DNA of 64,000 bases from Neoscytalidium dimidiatum (GCA_037367355.1 CM074701.1:2294001-2358000), one strand, 5' to 3'. Counted from the first letter of the stretch, positions 1-12,262 are shown. The notes: generated from the letters alone by a model not told the origin. Made by a program: numbers and translations.

Positions 1-471
1 GGCGAGGTTGAAAAACCAACTCTGACAAGCATACAGGGCGAGCCTATCGACGTCGCCCACGGCATCTCCTACAAGTACCGCCTCAAGCGCGCCCTCGGCA
101 CCGAGCGCCAGCCCTGGCGCACCCAGATCGTCATGTCACCCTTGCCCCCGGACCGCCTGCCTCGCAGTCTCAAGCACGACGGCGGCGTCGTGCGGGTCTG
201 CAAGATAGAATCTACCCTCGATCACGCGGATATGGTGCGCAGGAATGCCAAATGGTACCACCTTGCCCGCGAGTATTGGCTCGCCGAGTTCGACATGCGC
301 ATTTTGATCGGGCCTGCGGATCTGCGGTTCCAGCTGGTGGGGCAGAGCGGACCGAAGGCGGAGAAGGGCGTGGAGGTTGAGTGGGACGTACCGGATAGGA
401 GCGGTGGTGGTGGAGGGAGGGGCAGGGATGGTCGCGGTGAGGAGGAGTGGGCTGGGATGTATAGGGCGTGA
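1..471 (+). CDS. C-terminal part of a fungal Hsp70-like (actin-like ATPase fold) protein, 5' truncated
   Basis: The frame is open from base 1 to the TGA at 469-471 with no need for a start, so this is the 3' end of a gene beginning outside the window. The tail has the layout of the C-terminal segment of fungal Hsp70-like ATPases: a VCKIESTL strand, a KWYHL segment, an acidic strand (LAEFDMRILIG), then DLRFQLVGQ. The last 25 residues are Gly/Arg/Glu rich and low complexity. In that family this part follows the nucleotide-binding domain, which is not visible here. Family assignment rests on pattern memory of the tail only. It could instead be another fungal protein ending in a similar beta-rich domain. 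Confidence 0.5.
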   Translation, partial: GEVEKPTLTSIQGEPIDVAHGISYKYRLKRALGTERQPWRTQIVMSPLPPDRLPRSLKHDGGVVRVCKIESTLDHADMVRRNAKWYHLAREYWLAEFDMRILIGPADLRFQLVGQSGPKAEKGVEVEWDVPDRSGGGGGRGRDGRGEEEWAGMYRA

Positions 472-1013
472 TTGCATTTGAAAACATATCTTAGTGTCCG
501 GCCGGTTTCCCGGTCGCGCAGTGGAATGATTGTGGCAGGGCCTACGATGGTGGGTGAGGGAAGGCGGCCTCTTTGCTGCTGCTGATTCGGTTGTAATACA
601 ATGCAAGATACATGGATAATTTTGAACAGCTTGGATTTCCATTTGTGGCTCACAGTTAGCCTGGTTATATTCCCGCTTTTTCGCGGTCTGCCTGGTCTGC
701 CTTCGGTGGCGCATCGAGAGCCTGCACCCGGGCCCTTGGGCATCTGGACTGGACGGGATCCCTACCTGACAGCTATGATTGGTGGTGTGTGATTTCAGCG
801 GCTGTTGGAAAAACGCTACTGACCTATCCAGACGCAGCTGCATTTGAGGAGCATGGCATGAAGCTCAAGGCTGAACTGGCTACGCTACACCAGCTGCTGC
901 GCCTTGTCAGCAGCCCCGCTATGTCTTGAGCAGGCACCAATATTCATCCAACCTACATTCAACAGCCTCCTCATTTTCTGTTCGTGATTTCTCATGAGCG
1001 CATTTTCTCAATT
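472..1013. other. Intergenic, possible 3' exon of an unseen gene
   Basis: No complete gene is visible. On the plus strand, an open stretch of about 40 codons ending at the TGA near 928 follows a possible acceptor (gatttcag, about 790-797). It encodes an amphipathic tail rich in Leu, Lys and Glu. It could be the last exon of a degraded or unrecognised gene, but no upstream exon was found. Confidence 0.2.
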
Positions 1014-3676
1014 ATGGTGGATCCTTTCACCGCTTTCGCTGCCGCCGGAAACGTCGCGCAATTCCTTGTGTACGGCGCTCAGATCGTCTGTAAAAGCAAC
1101 GAGTTACGCAAGTCACAGTCCGGAGCCTTATTGGAGCACGAGCAGATATCCCTGATTACTGGTGATCTTTCCAAAGTTGCCGCCGGCTTGCAATCATTTC
1201 TTACTGCTGCAAAATCGAGCGGACCTTTAGATGAAGATGACGAGGCTCTGCTCGAAATCTGCAGTGGCTGCGAGCAGCTGGCGCAGATACTCCTGGATGC
1301 CCTTCGACGGGTGATGGCGCAAAGGAAGCAAGGAAAATGGAAGAGCATCAGAAATGCACTGAAGATTGTGTGGTCGAAGAAGGAAATCAACGATGTTGAA
1401 CAAAGATTGTCCGCGTTCAGAGACCAGCTGGCGTTACGTATCTTGTTACAGTCCAAGTATGTTTCAACTTCTCAAATCTGAATATTCATACCAGTTTTGG
1501 CATTAACTTCCTCAGGTACAAGCTGGACTCCACCGAGGCACAACAGAACCAGTTTTGAAAATCCTTGGATACGGCGACACAAACGTTGTTAAGGTCTTTC
1601 GCACGTACATACCAACGCCTCAAGGATGGAATTGATGCTCAGACGGCTGCGATTGAAGGGCTGCATGAACAGACAGAATCAGTTGTCCGTCAAGAAGGCC
1701 AGGATATCCGTCTTCAAATCGCCACGGCCCAAGCTCGGGTTGAGGAACTTACGATTCAGAGCGCAGGTGGAACACGAGCAGTTCTCAACTCTCAATCTGA
1801 CCTCTTAATTCAAATCGACCATGCGAATGATCAGAGAAGAGAAGAGATTGACCATCTTCAAGCTAACATGGAGCGCATGAGACAAGATGCGGCGCAGCAG
1901 TTCGAATCACTGAAGCACCAAATTCAAGCATTGCATAACGATCTGAAAGATCTCGCTTTAATAATGGCAGAAAGCGTCAAAAAGCAGGAGAAGAAAGAGC
2001 AAGAGCGTATCAAATATCTTAGCAAAGCTAAAGTAACTGCTATTCTTGCCAAGGAAATCTTCATTGAGCACCTTAAGGTACTGTGAATTCCAACGCTTAC
2101 TGCCCAGCTGCAGTTAATTGAACATGTATAGGTATTTCTCGAACTCTTCCGATTTAATAACTTCAATGAGATACGGTCCTACACTGCGCAATTTTCGACG
2201 CTGCGATTTCAACTTTATCCGAAGCCTATCAATTGCCAGCGGGTGCAACATCAATCAAGTCTCGTCTCACAGATCGGCTTTTTCCTGGCTTCTAAGCGGG
2301 TGTCACTACTAGAACCTGTCCAAGCCGGTAATGTCCCGATGGCAGAATTCTTCCTAGACAATTGAATGCATGAGAGTTTGTCACCAACTCAACGAGCGAA
2401 GGTCATCCAGGTGGCCTTCAATCGGCTCGAATTTGACCATAAAGTCGATCCCGGCCACGCTTTTTTTAAAGCAAAAAAGTGCAAGAGATATGGCTTATCT
2501 GCTGATCCGACACAATTTTGCCAGTGTTGGGGATTCCGAGCCAGGTGACGTATGGCTGAACAACGCCTTACTTCATTCGCCAGTTTCGGACTGGTTTATC
2601 TTGGAAACTCTGGAAACCAAACCGCACCCGCTGCTTAATCCTGCGAAGGCTCTTACTGCAGCCGTGTGGCAAAGAGACCTCGAAACTGTACAAAATCTCA
2701 TAAATCAACATCGGAATATCTGTCAAGTCATGGATGAAAGGAGGGTATCAGCTTTAAGTCTAGCGGTTGTACTACGTGAGCAGATCATAGTCACCTTGCT
2801 ACTCTCTAACGGATCATCCTGCGACCGAGAGGGCTCTTCAAACAACACACCAATTGGCGTCTCCATTCGGACGTCTCAAATCGAGATGCTCAACTTATTG
2901 CTCGAGCACGGACCCTGCTTACATCAAGGATCATCTCTGCGAAAATGCCTTTTACAACAAGGTCCTGATTATCTCCAGCCGAATATCTTGTCTACGGTAT
3001 TGCAAAGCTGCAAGTGTTCAGATGAGGAGGACTCCTTAATGGAGCTGCTTAAGGAGTCTATTCATCATAAAAGACTTCCGGCTGCGAAGTTCTTCTTGAA
3101 TCGAGGGGTACCTGCAAATGGTAGCCGAATTTGCCGGCCTATATTGTGCGCTGTTGAACAAAATGCGCCCGAGATCTTGAAACTCCTCCTTGACTACTCT
3201 GCTTCTATGGAAGTCACAGAGAACTTCAAATCAGCACTTTCGATTGCAGCCAGCAAAGGGTACCTCAGTATTCTTCAGAGCCTTCTAAGCCGAGGCGCTA
3301 ACGCAAACGGTGCGCAATCCTCTGAAAGTCCTACTCAAGCAGCAATCAGAGCCACGCAATACGAATGTGTTGCTATCCTCCTAAGACATGGGGGCTTCGG
3401 CGATTGAACACCCTTAAGTTTGTGGACTGGTTGGGTGTGCCTACCCAAGTAAAGATTTGTAGGCTCCTCCTTAGGAATGCTTTCAAAGAGATTGAAGATT
3501 CTTCACCCAGTAAGGTCGCTGAAGCGCTTTCCGCGTTTGACCGTATTGCAGCACTCGCATCCGTTTGCGATGATAGAGATACAATTGAAATACTTGAGAG
3601 GCAAGAGGAAAGGCTGCGAATGGCAACGCAAACACGTACAGAGGAGGTAATTCTCGTAGATGTTCAAGGAACGTAA
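1014..3676 (+). pseudogene. Ankyrin-repeat protein with STAND-type fungal N-terminal domain, broken
   Basis: The start at 1014 gives MVDPFTAFAAAGNVAQFL, the N-terminal domain common on fungal NACHT/ankyrin proteins that signal in non-self recognition. Exon 1 ends at 1456 (donor gtatgt) and exon 2 starts at 1516. Exon 2 hits an in-frame TGA at 1556-1558, yet the frame continues cleanly with a Gln-rich coiled coil to 2077. A 54-nt intron (2078-2131) follows. A second TGA lies at 2363-2365. A frame change near 2462-2480, in T- and A-runs, leads into several ankyrin repeats (about 2640-3405; for example LLSRGANANG). Another TGA sits at 3405-3407, and the tail resumes in the first frame up to 3676. 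Three stops plus a frameshift make this a pseudogene rather than unusual splicing. Assembly error could explain the homopolymer shift but not the stops. Confidence 0.75.
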
Positions 3677-3906
3677 TACTATCAACAGAAAACACCCGAA
3701 AAAATTCGAAAAGAATATATTTCTCCTCTGTATCGCACTTAGGAGCAGCTTGACTGCTGTATACTTCCGATAGTTTAACTCTATTGATGTTTTACTCATC
3801 CTCGACACCCAGAGCTTCCGCTCGGAAAAAGTGTTCTGATAGATTTTGCTTCGTTTTCTGACTATTTCTCCATCATTCTACAAGACAAGACTTTCATACA
3901 GATGAT

Positions 3907-5428
3907 TCAAACGCGCACTGGTAGGTTGAGGAAAACCAGCCTCTGAACCATGATCGCCAATCCACCACCCAAAACATCACCGAAAGCACTGCCCAACCCT
4001 CCGTAACTCATAGCAAAAGACCTAACGTCCTTCGCATCGTTATTCATTCGGAAATCCTTGCTAATTTTGTAATTCGTGTTTGTCACAGACGCACCCACTA
4101 TCCCACCATGCAGAAAGCTGAAAATAATCCAGACGCCAAAGTACGTCAAGAACGGCTCAAAGAGCTGGACGATGGAAATGGCCACCAGCGCCGTCTGCAG
4201 AGCCGCCCACAGCCAGACGTTCGGAAGCGGCCGCTTGCTCGAGATGCTCGAGAAGAGGAAGTGCGCCACGCCGTAAGCGAGATCTGGGCAACGGTCAGCA
4301 GAGAGCCTGATACGCGCGCGCGCGAGGCGATACTTACAGCTGAGCTCGTACTGCAGCTCACCCTGCGGCACCTTCTCGAAGACGCGTAGGTACATGAACA
4401 CCGGCACCAGGCCGTACAGCGCAACCACGCCGAGGCACGTGGAGATCATCAGCGGGATGATGTACGCCGGGAAAAGGGTCTTGAAGAAGAAGCCAGTGCG
4501 CGTGCGCCGGGGCCCGAAGCCGCTGATGGCAGTCGGCTGATTAAGATTTCCGGCGTTGGCTTCGGGGTCCGGTGGCCAGTTGTTGGTAGTCCGTTTGGAT
4601 TTCCTGCGAGTATTGGTAGAGCGTCGGTTCTCCTCGGCGGCGCGCCGGATGCTCTTGGAGACCATGAGGAACCAGAGGAGCGGCACGAACGCGGCGGTAA
4701 AGATGCAGATGAGTAGGACCTTCTTCCAGTCGCCGTCGTAGCCACGCATCAGGCCGATGAAGAGCACGGGCCCAACAAGCACGGACGAACCTGTGGGAGG
4801 AGTTGTGTCAGTTTCCGCAACATCGTGGCGTTCGTTTTGGTGAGACGCGCTTACCGGAGCCTGCTTTGAACGCGCGTACGGCGTGCTGGCCCACGAGAGC
4901 GGCTGGCTCGATCAGGGCACCTGTTGCAAAGGCGTAGACGGTTGCCGCCATGGATGTGCCGCTAATCTGGCCAGGAGGAATGTGGTACCCAAGGGTACAG
5001 AAAAAGAAAGAGAGACAGCTTCCAACGAAGATGAGGATAATCCGGAAATCGTGGGGGATGAGATGCAAAAACAGAGGCATAGGGCCTGAGGTCGCAACGG
5101 CAGAGAGGGCCAGCACGATCATGAAGGCTCCGGTAAATCCAGGAAATAATGAGTGTGCCGCTGTACAGAGTATTGTAGTTGGCAAGGCCATCTATGGTGC
5201 ACCTTGTAAGAGGGTATCATCTGAATGCCTGGATATACGACTTACAGAAATTCCTATGAGAAAAAAAGCAATGACGTCCTTTTTGAGCCACCCTACCCAA
5301 TTGGTCGAGGCGTCAGGATGGGGATATTCTGTGCCGTTGGTGTTTGCGGTCCTGAGAATATGCTCGGATGCCTCTTTCTCTTCTTCCACCATTGTCGGAG
5401 CAAGAGGAGCTACTCGTGACTCGATCAT
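3907..5428 (-). CDS. Battenin/CLN3-family membrane protein
   Basis: Four exons join in frame: 5428-5246, 5191-4855, 4790-4338 and 4283-3907, giving 449 residues. Introns are 54-64 nt with GTAAG(T/C) donors and ATAG/ACAG/CCAG acceptors. The product is very hydrophobic, with about ten likely TM helices and one basic cytosolic loop (SKSIRRAAEENRR onward, near residue 210). The C-terminal stretch GVWIIFSFLHGGIVGASVTN followed by a Phe-Ala-Met motif matches the layout of the CLN3/Btn1 C-terminal helices (Pfam CLN3 type), which sit in lysosomal or vacuolar membranes and affect pH and basic amino-acid balance. The N-terminus carries a short acidic tail. It looks like a diverged paralogue rather than the canonical Btn1. 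No inactivating change is seen. Confidence 0.65.
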
Positions 5429-7372
5429 TACTGGAGACCTGGGAACCTAGAGTTCGAAGAGTAGCTGAAGATGGTAGGCGATACCTTGGAGATGGCTGCC
5501 AGCGCAAGGTTTCCTAAAGATCGCAGGTACTGTTGATTCTTCTGGAATATTTGACCGTTCAGCAAGGAGACGGGGCTCATTTGTATGTGTGTGGCATCCT
5601 GCGATCTCTTCCAACTTACGAGATTTTTATGTTATTGATAGACCGCCTCTGTGTCACTACGTGCGGTCGGCGGATAAGGTAGTGGCACGTCCGCCCTTTC
5701 CACCCCCCGCAACATGTCCGCAGCATACCTTGGCACTTGGCGCTGACTCCTTTCAGAGCTTCCCGCTCGTCTATAGTGGTGTGCTCAAGTAGACTTCAGC
5801 TGCCTCCTTGTACGTGCTTATGTGAGGTTGGAGCTGTCACTGGAGAGTTCTGACAGGGGATTACGATAGCCAATCGCTCTTCATCAAAGCCACCCGGGCC
5901 AGGTTCCGTAGAGCACACCGTCAGACCTATCGTTTGATCTTTCATGGCACATGTCTACTTGCGGAGAGAACTGGAACGATTCCGCTGCCAAGACATTTCC
6001 AACACCTCGGGTCCCCCCATTGTTCGCCCGGGGGTTGCACAGCTGAAACCTATGTGCTGACAGAGTCGGCAACAGCTGTAGCCGGCCCCTCTCCCGATAT
6101 GGCGTTTCGGTATCGGGAAGGTGGCACTGTTGTTCAAGTTCGGTATTCCGATATGCGTACAACGACCGCCGACATGGTGTAAATTTTTCTGTTGAGATCC
6201 GAAGGAGCGTGGTGGTGCTGCATATCTTTGGGGAGCGGGGTAATCTTGCGCGGTCGTCGTTCACACTTTTTGACGAAACAATAAACGATAGCTCTTATTT
6301 GGGAGGCTGAACGGAGGAGCCAAACAAACACATCCACCTTTGGAGCCGAACCGCGGGACCCGTCTGAAAACCCATTTTCAGCTCGTGTGTCTCAGGGTGG
6401 AACGTGCTACGGAGGAAAGGATGTATTGTGGAAAACCAACTCAGGCTTCTCCCGTGCCTTGTGGTGCGTTACGCAAACGTCTCACCTGCATGGTGGTCGG
6501 TCGTTGGACAACGCTCCGGGTTGGCGCGCTCGGCTTAGCATCGGGGCCCATACTCATCGATCACTGACGATGTCACATCACGCACTTCGAAAACATATCG
6601 TTGCACGCCAGCCTTCACTACCTCTCAAGAGGTGGTCCTTATGAGGATAGAGAATATTCATTAACTTTAATTAATAAGATTTACAAAATAACCTCAAATG
6701 ATCTGCACGGAGGGAACCGAGCAACGGTGCCCCCCGTTGACGTCAGATCAGATACCCAACAGAGATTGGTTATGCTTAATCTACCAGGAAGCAATAAAGT
6801 CCAAGCAAAGTTTCCTGGGACCTTTAAATATGGATTAAACTATGCTAAGTTCGGTGAGGCTTCCTGCAGTAGGTCAGCAGCGCAGTAGATCTGCCCGCTG
6901 GTACTGAAAGTGCTGACCTGTCCCACACTTCCAGCGTGGCATAAATCTCTATGGCGCTTTTGGTAAGACGGCCAAAATAAGAACCCTCGTTTCAGGCTTT
7001 TGCCTCGCGAAGCTTGTCCTATGCAGTCTTAACTCGCGCAGTGCTGCTGTCGTTGAAGCGCTGAAAATTTAAGAATAATGCATACGCTATTTGAGATTTG
7101 AGAGGTGTTTGAAATCGAAAGCGTACGATAAATAGACTAACATGGAATCATGTACAAAAGAGGCTTAGCGCAGTGTGTCGGTTTGTGTAAATAGTTTCCT
7201 CCTCATCTAAACCCTCAGAGGTCAATCCATGAGTTCAAACAAGAGGTCGTATCTTCCAATATAGTTCTCTCTTTTTTTTTTTTTTTCCTTTTGATCTACA
7301 TGCAAGCGTAACTTGACTCAGGTACAAGTGTACTGTTCCACGGATTGTCGCATCCATTTCAACGAACTACTA
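5429..7372. other. Long intergenic region, no gene recognised
   Basis: About 1.9 kb upstream of the battenin-like gene and downstream of the acyl-CoA ligase gene. Only short unsupported ORFs occur. A run of about 17 T at 7268-7286 is the main compositional feature. No tRNA or repeat was recognised. Confidence 0.5.
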
Positions 7373-9124
7373 CTACAGCCGGGCTTTCTGAGACACCTCT
7401 TTCTTGGCCTGTTCAGTAAGAACCCTCCTAAGCAACTTTCCAGCGTTACTCTTCGGAATTGCTTTTACGAACCTGATCCCACCTCGAAGCCGTTTATGTG
7501 GAGCCACTTTCTCATCCAACCACCTCCTCAAATCCATCTCCAACTCTTCGCCTGCTTTGTAGCCATCTGCCAAAACAACATAGGCTCTTGGTAGCTCGGT
7601 TGCTCGCTGTTCACTGTACACGCCAATTACAGCTACGTCATTTACCGCCGGATGTGCCAGCAGCAGGCCTTCCAGCTGCGCCGGTGCAACTTGAAATCCA
7701 TTGTACTTGATCAACTCCTTGACGCGGTCAGTAATGTAGATGTTGCCACGTTCGTCAACATAGCCGATATCTCCCGTGCGATACCAGCCTTCTGCATCAA
7801 TAGCCTCTGCCGTTGCTTTAGGGTTGTTGTGATAACCTTTGAAGATATTCGGTCCTTTGATCCAGAGCTCTCCTTCCTCACCTTGACCCACCTCTCTTCC
7901 GTTTTGCATGATTTTCATCGACATTGACGGCACAAGACGTCCATTACAGCCGATAGGTTTGTTCCATTCCGACCAGGTTTGGGACGCCACCGCTGGAGAT
8001 GCTTCGGAGATTCCGTAGCTCTGCTTCACTGGTACGTGGAGGCGGCGATAGATTGCCTCAATCAAATCTTTCGCCAGTGGTGCAGCTGCTGAGCTTAGTA
8101 TCCGCAGGCTGCTCATGTCGTAATCGCCGATCAAAGGATGCTTGGCCAGAGCAAGCGCAACTGGCGGAACGATGTATGCATATGTGATACGTTCCTGCTG
8201 CACTGTCTCGCAGAACTTTTTGAGATCGAATCGTGGCATGATGTATGCGGTAACGCCTTGATAAAGCGGTGCAAGAACCAAGATGGCAATTCCTGATAAT
8301 GTCATCATTGCCTGTCAGGACCGAAAAAGAGTTTTCTCAACTTACCATATATATGGTACATTGGTAGAGACCCCAGGCCTCTATCCCTTCTCCAGTCGAG
8401 CGATTCTGTTTCCATGAAGCTTGTCTGGGCTATATTGGCAATTATGTTCTCATGACTTAACATGACTCCCTTTGGCAAGCCCGTCGTCCCTGAAGAGTAA
8501 ACAAGGAAAGCCAGATCTTCTTTTGGATCAATTGTTGCTTTCCCGATGCTTGCCAGCGTGGCTTTTAGGGATGAAAAATGCTTGAATCGGTTTTTCGGAT
8601 CCACATCGCCCACAAGAATGATACGGTCAAGAGGAAGCCCAACAATTAACGCAGCTTCACGCACGACTTCAAGGCAGGCCACATTGGTTGCAACAGCTTT
8701 TGCTTGAGAAGAGCCCAGCAGCGATGCCAGCTCTCCGGCCGTGTAGAGATGGTTGAGTGGGCAGACAATGCCGCCTGCGTAGAGAGTGCCAAACGTAACT
8801 GCAACGACTTCGGCGGTATTCGGCGTCACCAACGCCAACACATCCCCTTTCTGCCACCCCCAGTGTTGTCGCATCCCTCGTCCAAAAATTTCTGCGTTCT
8901 GGTGAATATCGCGAAACGTAAATTTCTGTTGGGCGGAGATGTCAACGTATAGAACTGCACACCTCGTTAGAGTCTGGGGAAGAATCACACGCCTTGCTTA
9001 GGGATAAAAGAAACGGTACTTTACCATGATCCTTGGGATAGATGCGGTCGGCTCGCTCGAACAGATACTCCCACAAATCTACTGGAGGAATTGTGATTGG
9101 GGGATAAGGTGACTCAAATGGCAT
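7373..9124 (-). CDS. Acyl-CoA ligase (4-coumarate:CoA ligase-like, AMP-binding), peroxisomal
   Basis: Three exons join in frame: 9124-9025, 8954-8346 and 8292-7373, giving 542 residues, the usual size for 4CL-type ligases. The enzyme class adenylates a carboxylic acid with ATP and then forms a CoA thioester. Visible motifs are the P-loop YSSGTTGLPKG (about residue 186), HIYG at the exon 2/3 junction, a YGISEASP stretch, YRTGDIGYVDERGNIYITDR and the C-terminal catalytic lysine region KSNAGKLLRR. The last three residues, ARL, form a PTS1 signal, so a peroxisomal location is likely. Choosing the acceptors at 8955 and 8293 removes frame breaks and restores LPMYHIYG-IAILV. The substrate cannot be read from sequence; an aryl or fatty acid both fit. 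Confidence 0.9.
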
Positions 9125-9490
9125 TTTTTCTAAGTGGAAATGCGCAGTGGCGAGCTCTTCAAGATGCCGGCGGAGAGATAGCTGAATGCAACGGTGGGTA
9201 AAGTGAAAATGCAACAGGCGCAGTATAGCAGAGAGGCAGGAGTGAGCAATGGCCATTTACTAGTGACTGGCCGATAGCATTTACCGATACCTAGTTTCAG
9301 TAATCAATCAATTGATCGTCAATGATGTATTCCTGGCCTCGGCACCGCGGGCAACGCTATAATTAATCGCGTCCGATAAACCTCGGCGCGCGATTTTCCC
9401 CACATGACAGTGCGTCGCCCTCACGTCAGACAGATAAACCAGACAATGCCTTCTGGAAAGCATTCAACACAGCCCCGCTAGATCCTCACC

Positions 9491-10300
9491 ATGACCGGCT
9501 CTAAGGGCGGAAAGCTCACCATCTACATTGATTGTGGTTTGTCCCGTCCCTTCTCGACTTCGAATCGTCTCCGCTGCTTGTGCTGACGATGTCGCTCAAG
9601 TGTCGCCTTACTCGTGGTTCGGATTCACCAATATCGTGCGACATCGCCCGCTACTTCAAGCCTATGGAGTCACCGTCGAGATTATGCCTTTTTTCCTTGG
9701 AGGTGCGCGCGACAGCGTAGGCAATCCTTGGACGCCAGTCCCAAAAGCAAAGGAGGCTTTTTCGAAACAAGACACAGATCTGACCGGAAAGCTACTTGGC
9801 TTGAAAGTTGTGCAGCCCGAGAAATTCCCCATTTCTTCTCTCTTTGTGAGTTCTTACAGCCCAGGTCTATGGAGAAGAAGAAAAGGTCACCAAAGCTAAT
9901 GCTTTGCAAGCCTGTCCGGGTCGCGACATGGATCAAAGACCACTACTCTGCGGAGAAATTTGAGCAGACTTTCCTGGCTTTGGTTTCAGGCTACTGGAGC
10001 AAAGGTATCGATGTTTCAACTCCTGAAGGTATCCTAAAGGCTCTTGATGGGGTCTTTCCCCCGGAGGAAATCGAGCAGATCATGAAGCACGCTCTCACAC
10101 CAGAGAACAAAAGGAGAGTTATTGACATAACGATGAGTGCTGGTGCCTTCGGCGCTCCTTGGATTGTCGCTGTGAACTCGGGCGGTGAAAGGAGGGACTG
10201 GTTTGGCAATGATCGTTGGGATCAAGTCTTCTACCATCTGGGAGTACCCTACACACCTGTGAGCATTATTCCGCCCGAGAAGGTAAATGCAAAGCTGTAA
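9491..10300 (+). CDS. Kappa-class glutathione S-transferase (DsbA-like fold)
   Basis: Three exons, 9491-9536, 9601-9845 and 9896-10300, give 231 residues, close to the family norm. Near residue 16 is VSPYSWFGF, the kappa-GST/HCCA-isomerase active-site strand whose Ser or Tyr contacts glutathione. Further on are FLGGARDSVGNPW, an FP-Ile-Ser segment, and near the C-terminus AGAFGAPWIVAVN followed by WFGNDRWDQV, both typical of the family. The second intron is 50 nt (gtgagt to accaaag). A tempting nearer acceptor would give an impossible 19-nt intron and a stop. Kappa GSTs act in peroxisomes or mitochondria on electrophilic or lipid-derived substrates. The gene is divergent from the acyl-CoA ligase, with about 370 bp between starts, so a shared promoter is possible. 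Confidence 0.85.
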
Positions 10301-11131
10301 TCGTTATGCAAGGCATTAGAATCGAATTTATAACTGTTAAGCTAAAGAGAGTAGAGCATCCTTAATAAATTTAACAGTCGCAGAAGGTAGGGTGGCAGCC
10401 AGAGGTGAGCGAGCGCGAAGCCCCTCTTGAGGTGGCTCCGTGCTAACCGATGTATTGATCTCCACACCATGCCAATCATCTAAATCCTGATGTGAAATCT
10501 CTACAAAAAAAAAAAACTCATTTCTCTCAGACGAGATGATACGTCTAGAGTTTTATCACACATGTTTTTACTTCTCGTAATTGAGCAATTATCACGCGCA
10601 TGTTGTACTTTCAATACCTATGCACCGCTATCGCATCTCTTACTTCACGTCTCACAAAGATGGTACAGCAATCTTGTAGTATCTTAGACTTTGTAATATT
10701 GCAGGTTAAGCGTAAACAATAACCAGGCTCAACATCGGCGAAAGCTTCCTGTCACAGCTCAACTAAGCATCTCGCGGCACGTGCGCTCTCATTACAGAAG
10801 CACGCACACCAACCAAAAACGCTGAGATAGTTGTGAGCAATATAATCGCCGTCAGGCGCTTCTCCATAGACAGCAAACGGGACGAGAATTTGATAAGGCA
10901 CCGAAACGTCTGCACTGGCGGCACGGGAAGACCTCCTTTCATGAAGCATGCAGAGGGATCTGCTAGGCACTTTAGATACGAAGACGCCTGTACTAGAAGG
11001 CACACCGGTATTTTTTTATATTATTATGAAAACAAATCTCGTTCCATTTTAAGGCGTCCTATTGCGTCTAATCTACTGTACCACTTCGTTGCTACCTGGC
11101 TCCCTCACCCTCGGATCGAAACACACAAGTC
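10301..11131. other. Intergenic between convergent genes
   Basis: Spacer between the 3' ends of the GST and epimerase genes. It is A+T-rich, with an A-run near 10506-10517. No gene or RNA recognised. Confidence 0.5.
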
Positions 11132-12262
11132 CTATTTTCCGATAGATTTTTCTAAGCTGTTACCCCGCTTTCCCTCCTTCAACGCGGTGAGCACATCGAC
11201 ATAGTCCTGCCTCCAAGCCTCCTCCAACCTTGTCGGGTTCCATCCAAGCAATCTTTTCGCCGTTGTTCCCTTGAATGCTTTGTAGCCAGCCCAGCTTCGC
11301 TCAGCCACATCCACAAGACCCGACGTAATCTCGTCGGCGATCTCTTGAAGCGAAGCTTGCCGGACCTCCTTCTCGCTAGGCGTGTCTCCGCGAGGCAGAA
11401 CGCCCGCATCGAACGCGGCGTCCAGGCACAGATGCATCATTTCGGTCTGCAAGGCACGCCCGACGGCAGTAGAGATAATGCCGTTCTTGCCCGAAGGAAT
11501 GTAGCCAACCCCGCGATCTTCACGCTCGAGAATAGCGCGCACCAGCAGCACATAGACGTCAGCGAGGTCTTCCACGTGCACCCAGTCGAAAACCGCCGTG
11601 TCGTTGAGCTTGAAACCGTGCCCGTGCTTGATGACGTAGTTCATAAAAGCCGGGATGATGAATCCCTGCCGATTGAACAGCCCCGTGCCGGTGCCGAAGA
11701 TGCACGGCGAGTTCAGGCTGACTGCCTGCACGCCTGTTTCTTCGGCAGCCGTGAGCACGCCGACTTCGGTGGTCCTCTGCGGGTACGGGTCGCGGGCGTC
11801 CTCGCTCTTGAGGAATTCGTAGACTGCATGTGCGTCCGCGTCGTCCCAGTCTCGCTGAGGATGGGCTGTCTGCGTCAACGGGCGGTCTGATAAATTCGTG
11901 CAGCCAGAAGTGTGTAACATCCATGGGGTCGGGGCATCCGGCAGGCTGATGCGGCGAGCCAGACCGGAGACAAAAGCCTTGGCTCCATCCGCCAGAAAGC
12001 TAGTGCCGGCATTGATTATGATATCGTAGTTGGCGGCTGTTTCCGTGATGAAGGGGATATCCGTAAGCCCTGTCCAGAGAATGGGCTTGACGCGATGCCC
12101 GTATGTATTGCGGAGCTTGTCAGCGGCATCTCCGCTGCGTACGAGCAGATCGAAGGTCAAGCCCTTGGTGCTGGATGCTTGACTCTTGATCAGATGGTCC
12201 AGGACGGTCCCACCGATGTATCCGGTAGCTCCGGTAAGGAGAACTTTGGTCTTGGTAGACAT
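11132..12262 (-). CDS. NAD(P)-dependent epimerase/dehydratase-type (extended SDR) protein
   Basis: A single uninterrupted exon encodes 376 residues. The Rossmann dinucleotide motif TGATGYIG lies at residues 10-17, and an IIINAGTSF strand marks the cofactor-binding core. The middle contains an LNSPCIFGTGTG stretch and a DWVHVEDLADVYVLL strand typical of NAD-dependent epimerases and NmrA-like reductases. The C-terminus holds a GTTAKRLLGWNP helix, the usual substrate-domain end. It is cytosolic, with no signal peptide. The exact reaction is unknown; reduction or epimerisation of a pathway intermediate would fit the neighbouring ligase, P450 and methyltransferase. Confidence 0.85.
   Translation of the reverse strand: MSTKTKVLLTGATGYIGGTVLDHLIKSQASSTKGLTFDLLVRSGDAADKLRNTYGHRVKPILWTGLTDIPFITETAANYDIIINAGTSFLADGAKAFVSGLARRISLPDAPTPWMLHTSGCTNLSDRPLTQTAHPQRDWDDADAHAVYEFLKSEDARDPYPQRTTEVGVLTAAEETGVQAVSLNSPCIFGTGTGLFNRQGFIIPAFMNYVIKHGHGFKLNDTAVFDWVHVEDLADVYVLLVRAILEREDRGVGYIPSGKNGIISTAVGRALQTEMMHLCLDAAFDAGVLPRGDTPSEKEVRQASLQEIADEITSGLVDVAERSWAGYKAFKGTTAKRLLGWNPTRLEEAWRQDYVDVLTALKEGKRGNSLEKSIGK

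Noticed and set aside
9846..9864. 19-nt intron in the kappa GST gene
   Set aside because: Far below the minimum intron size; using the acceptor at 9895 gives a 50-nt intron, correct phase and continuous family sequence.
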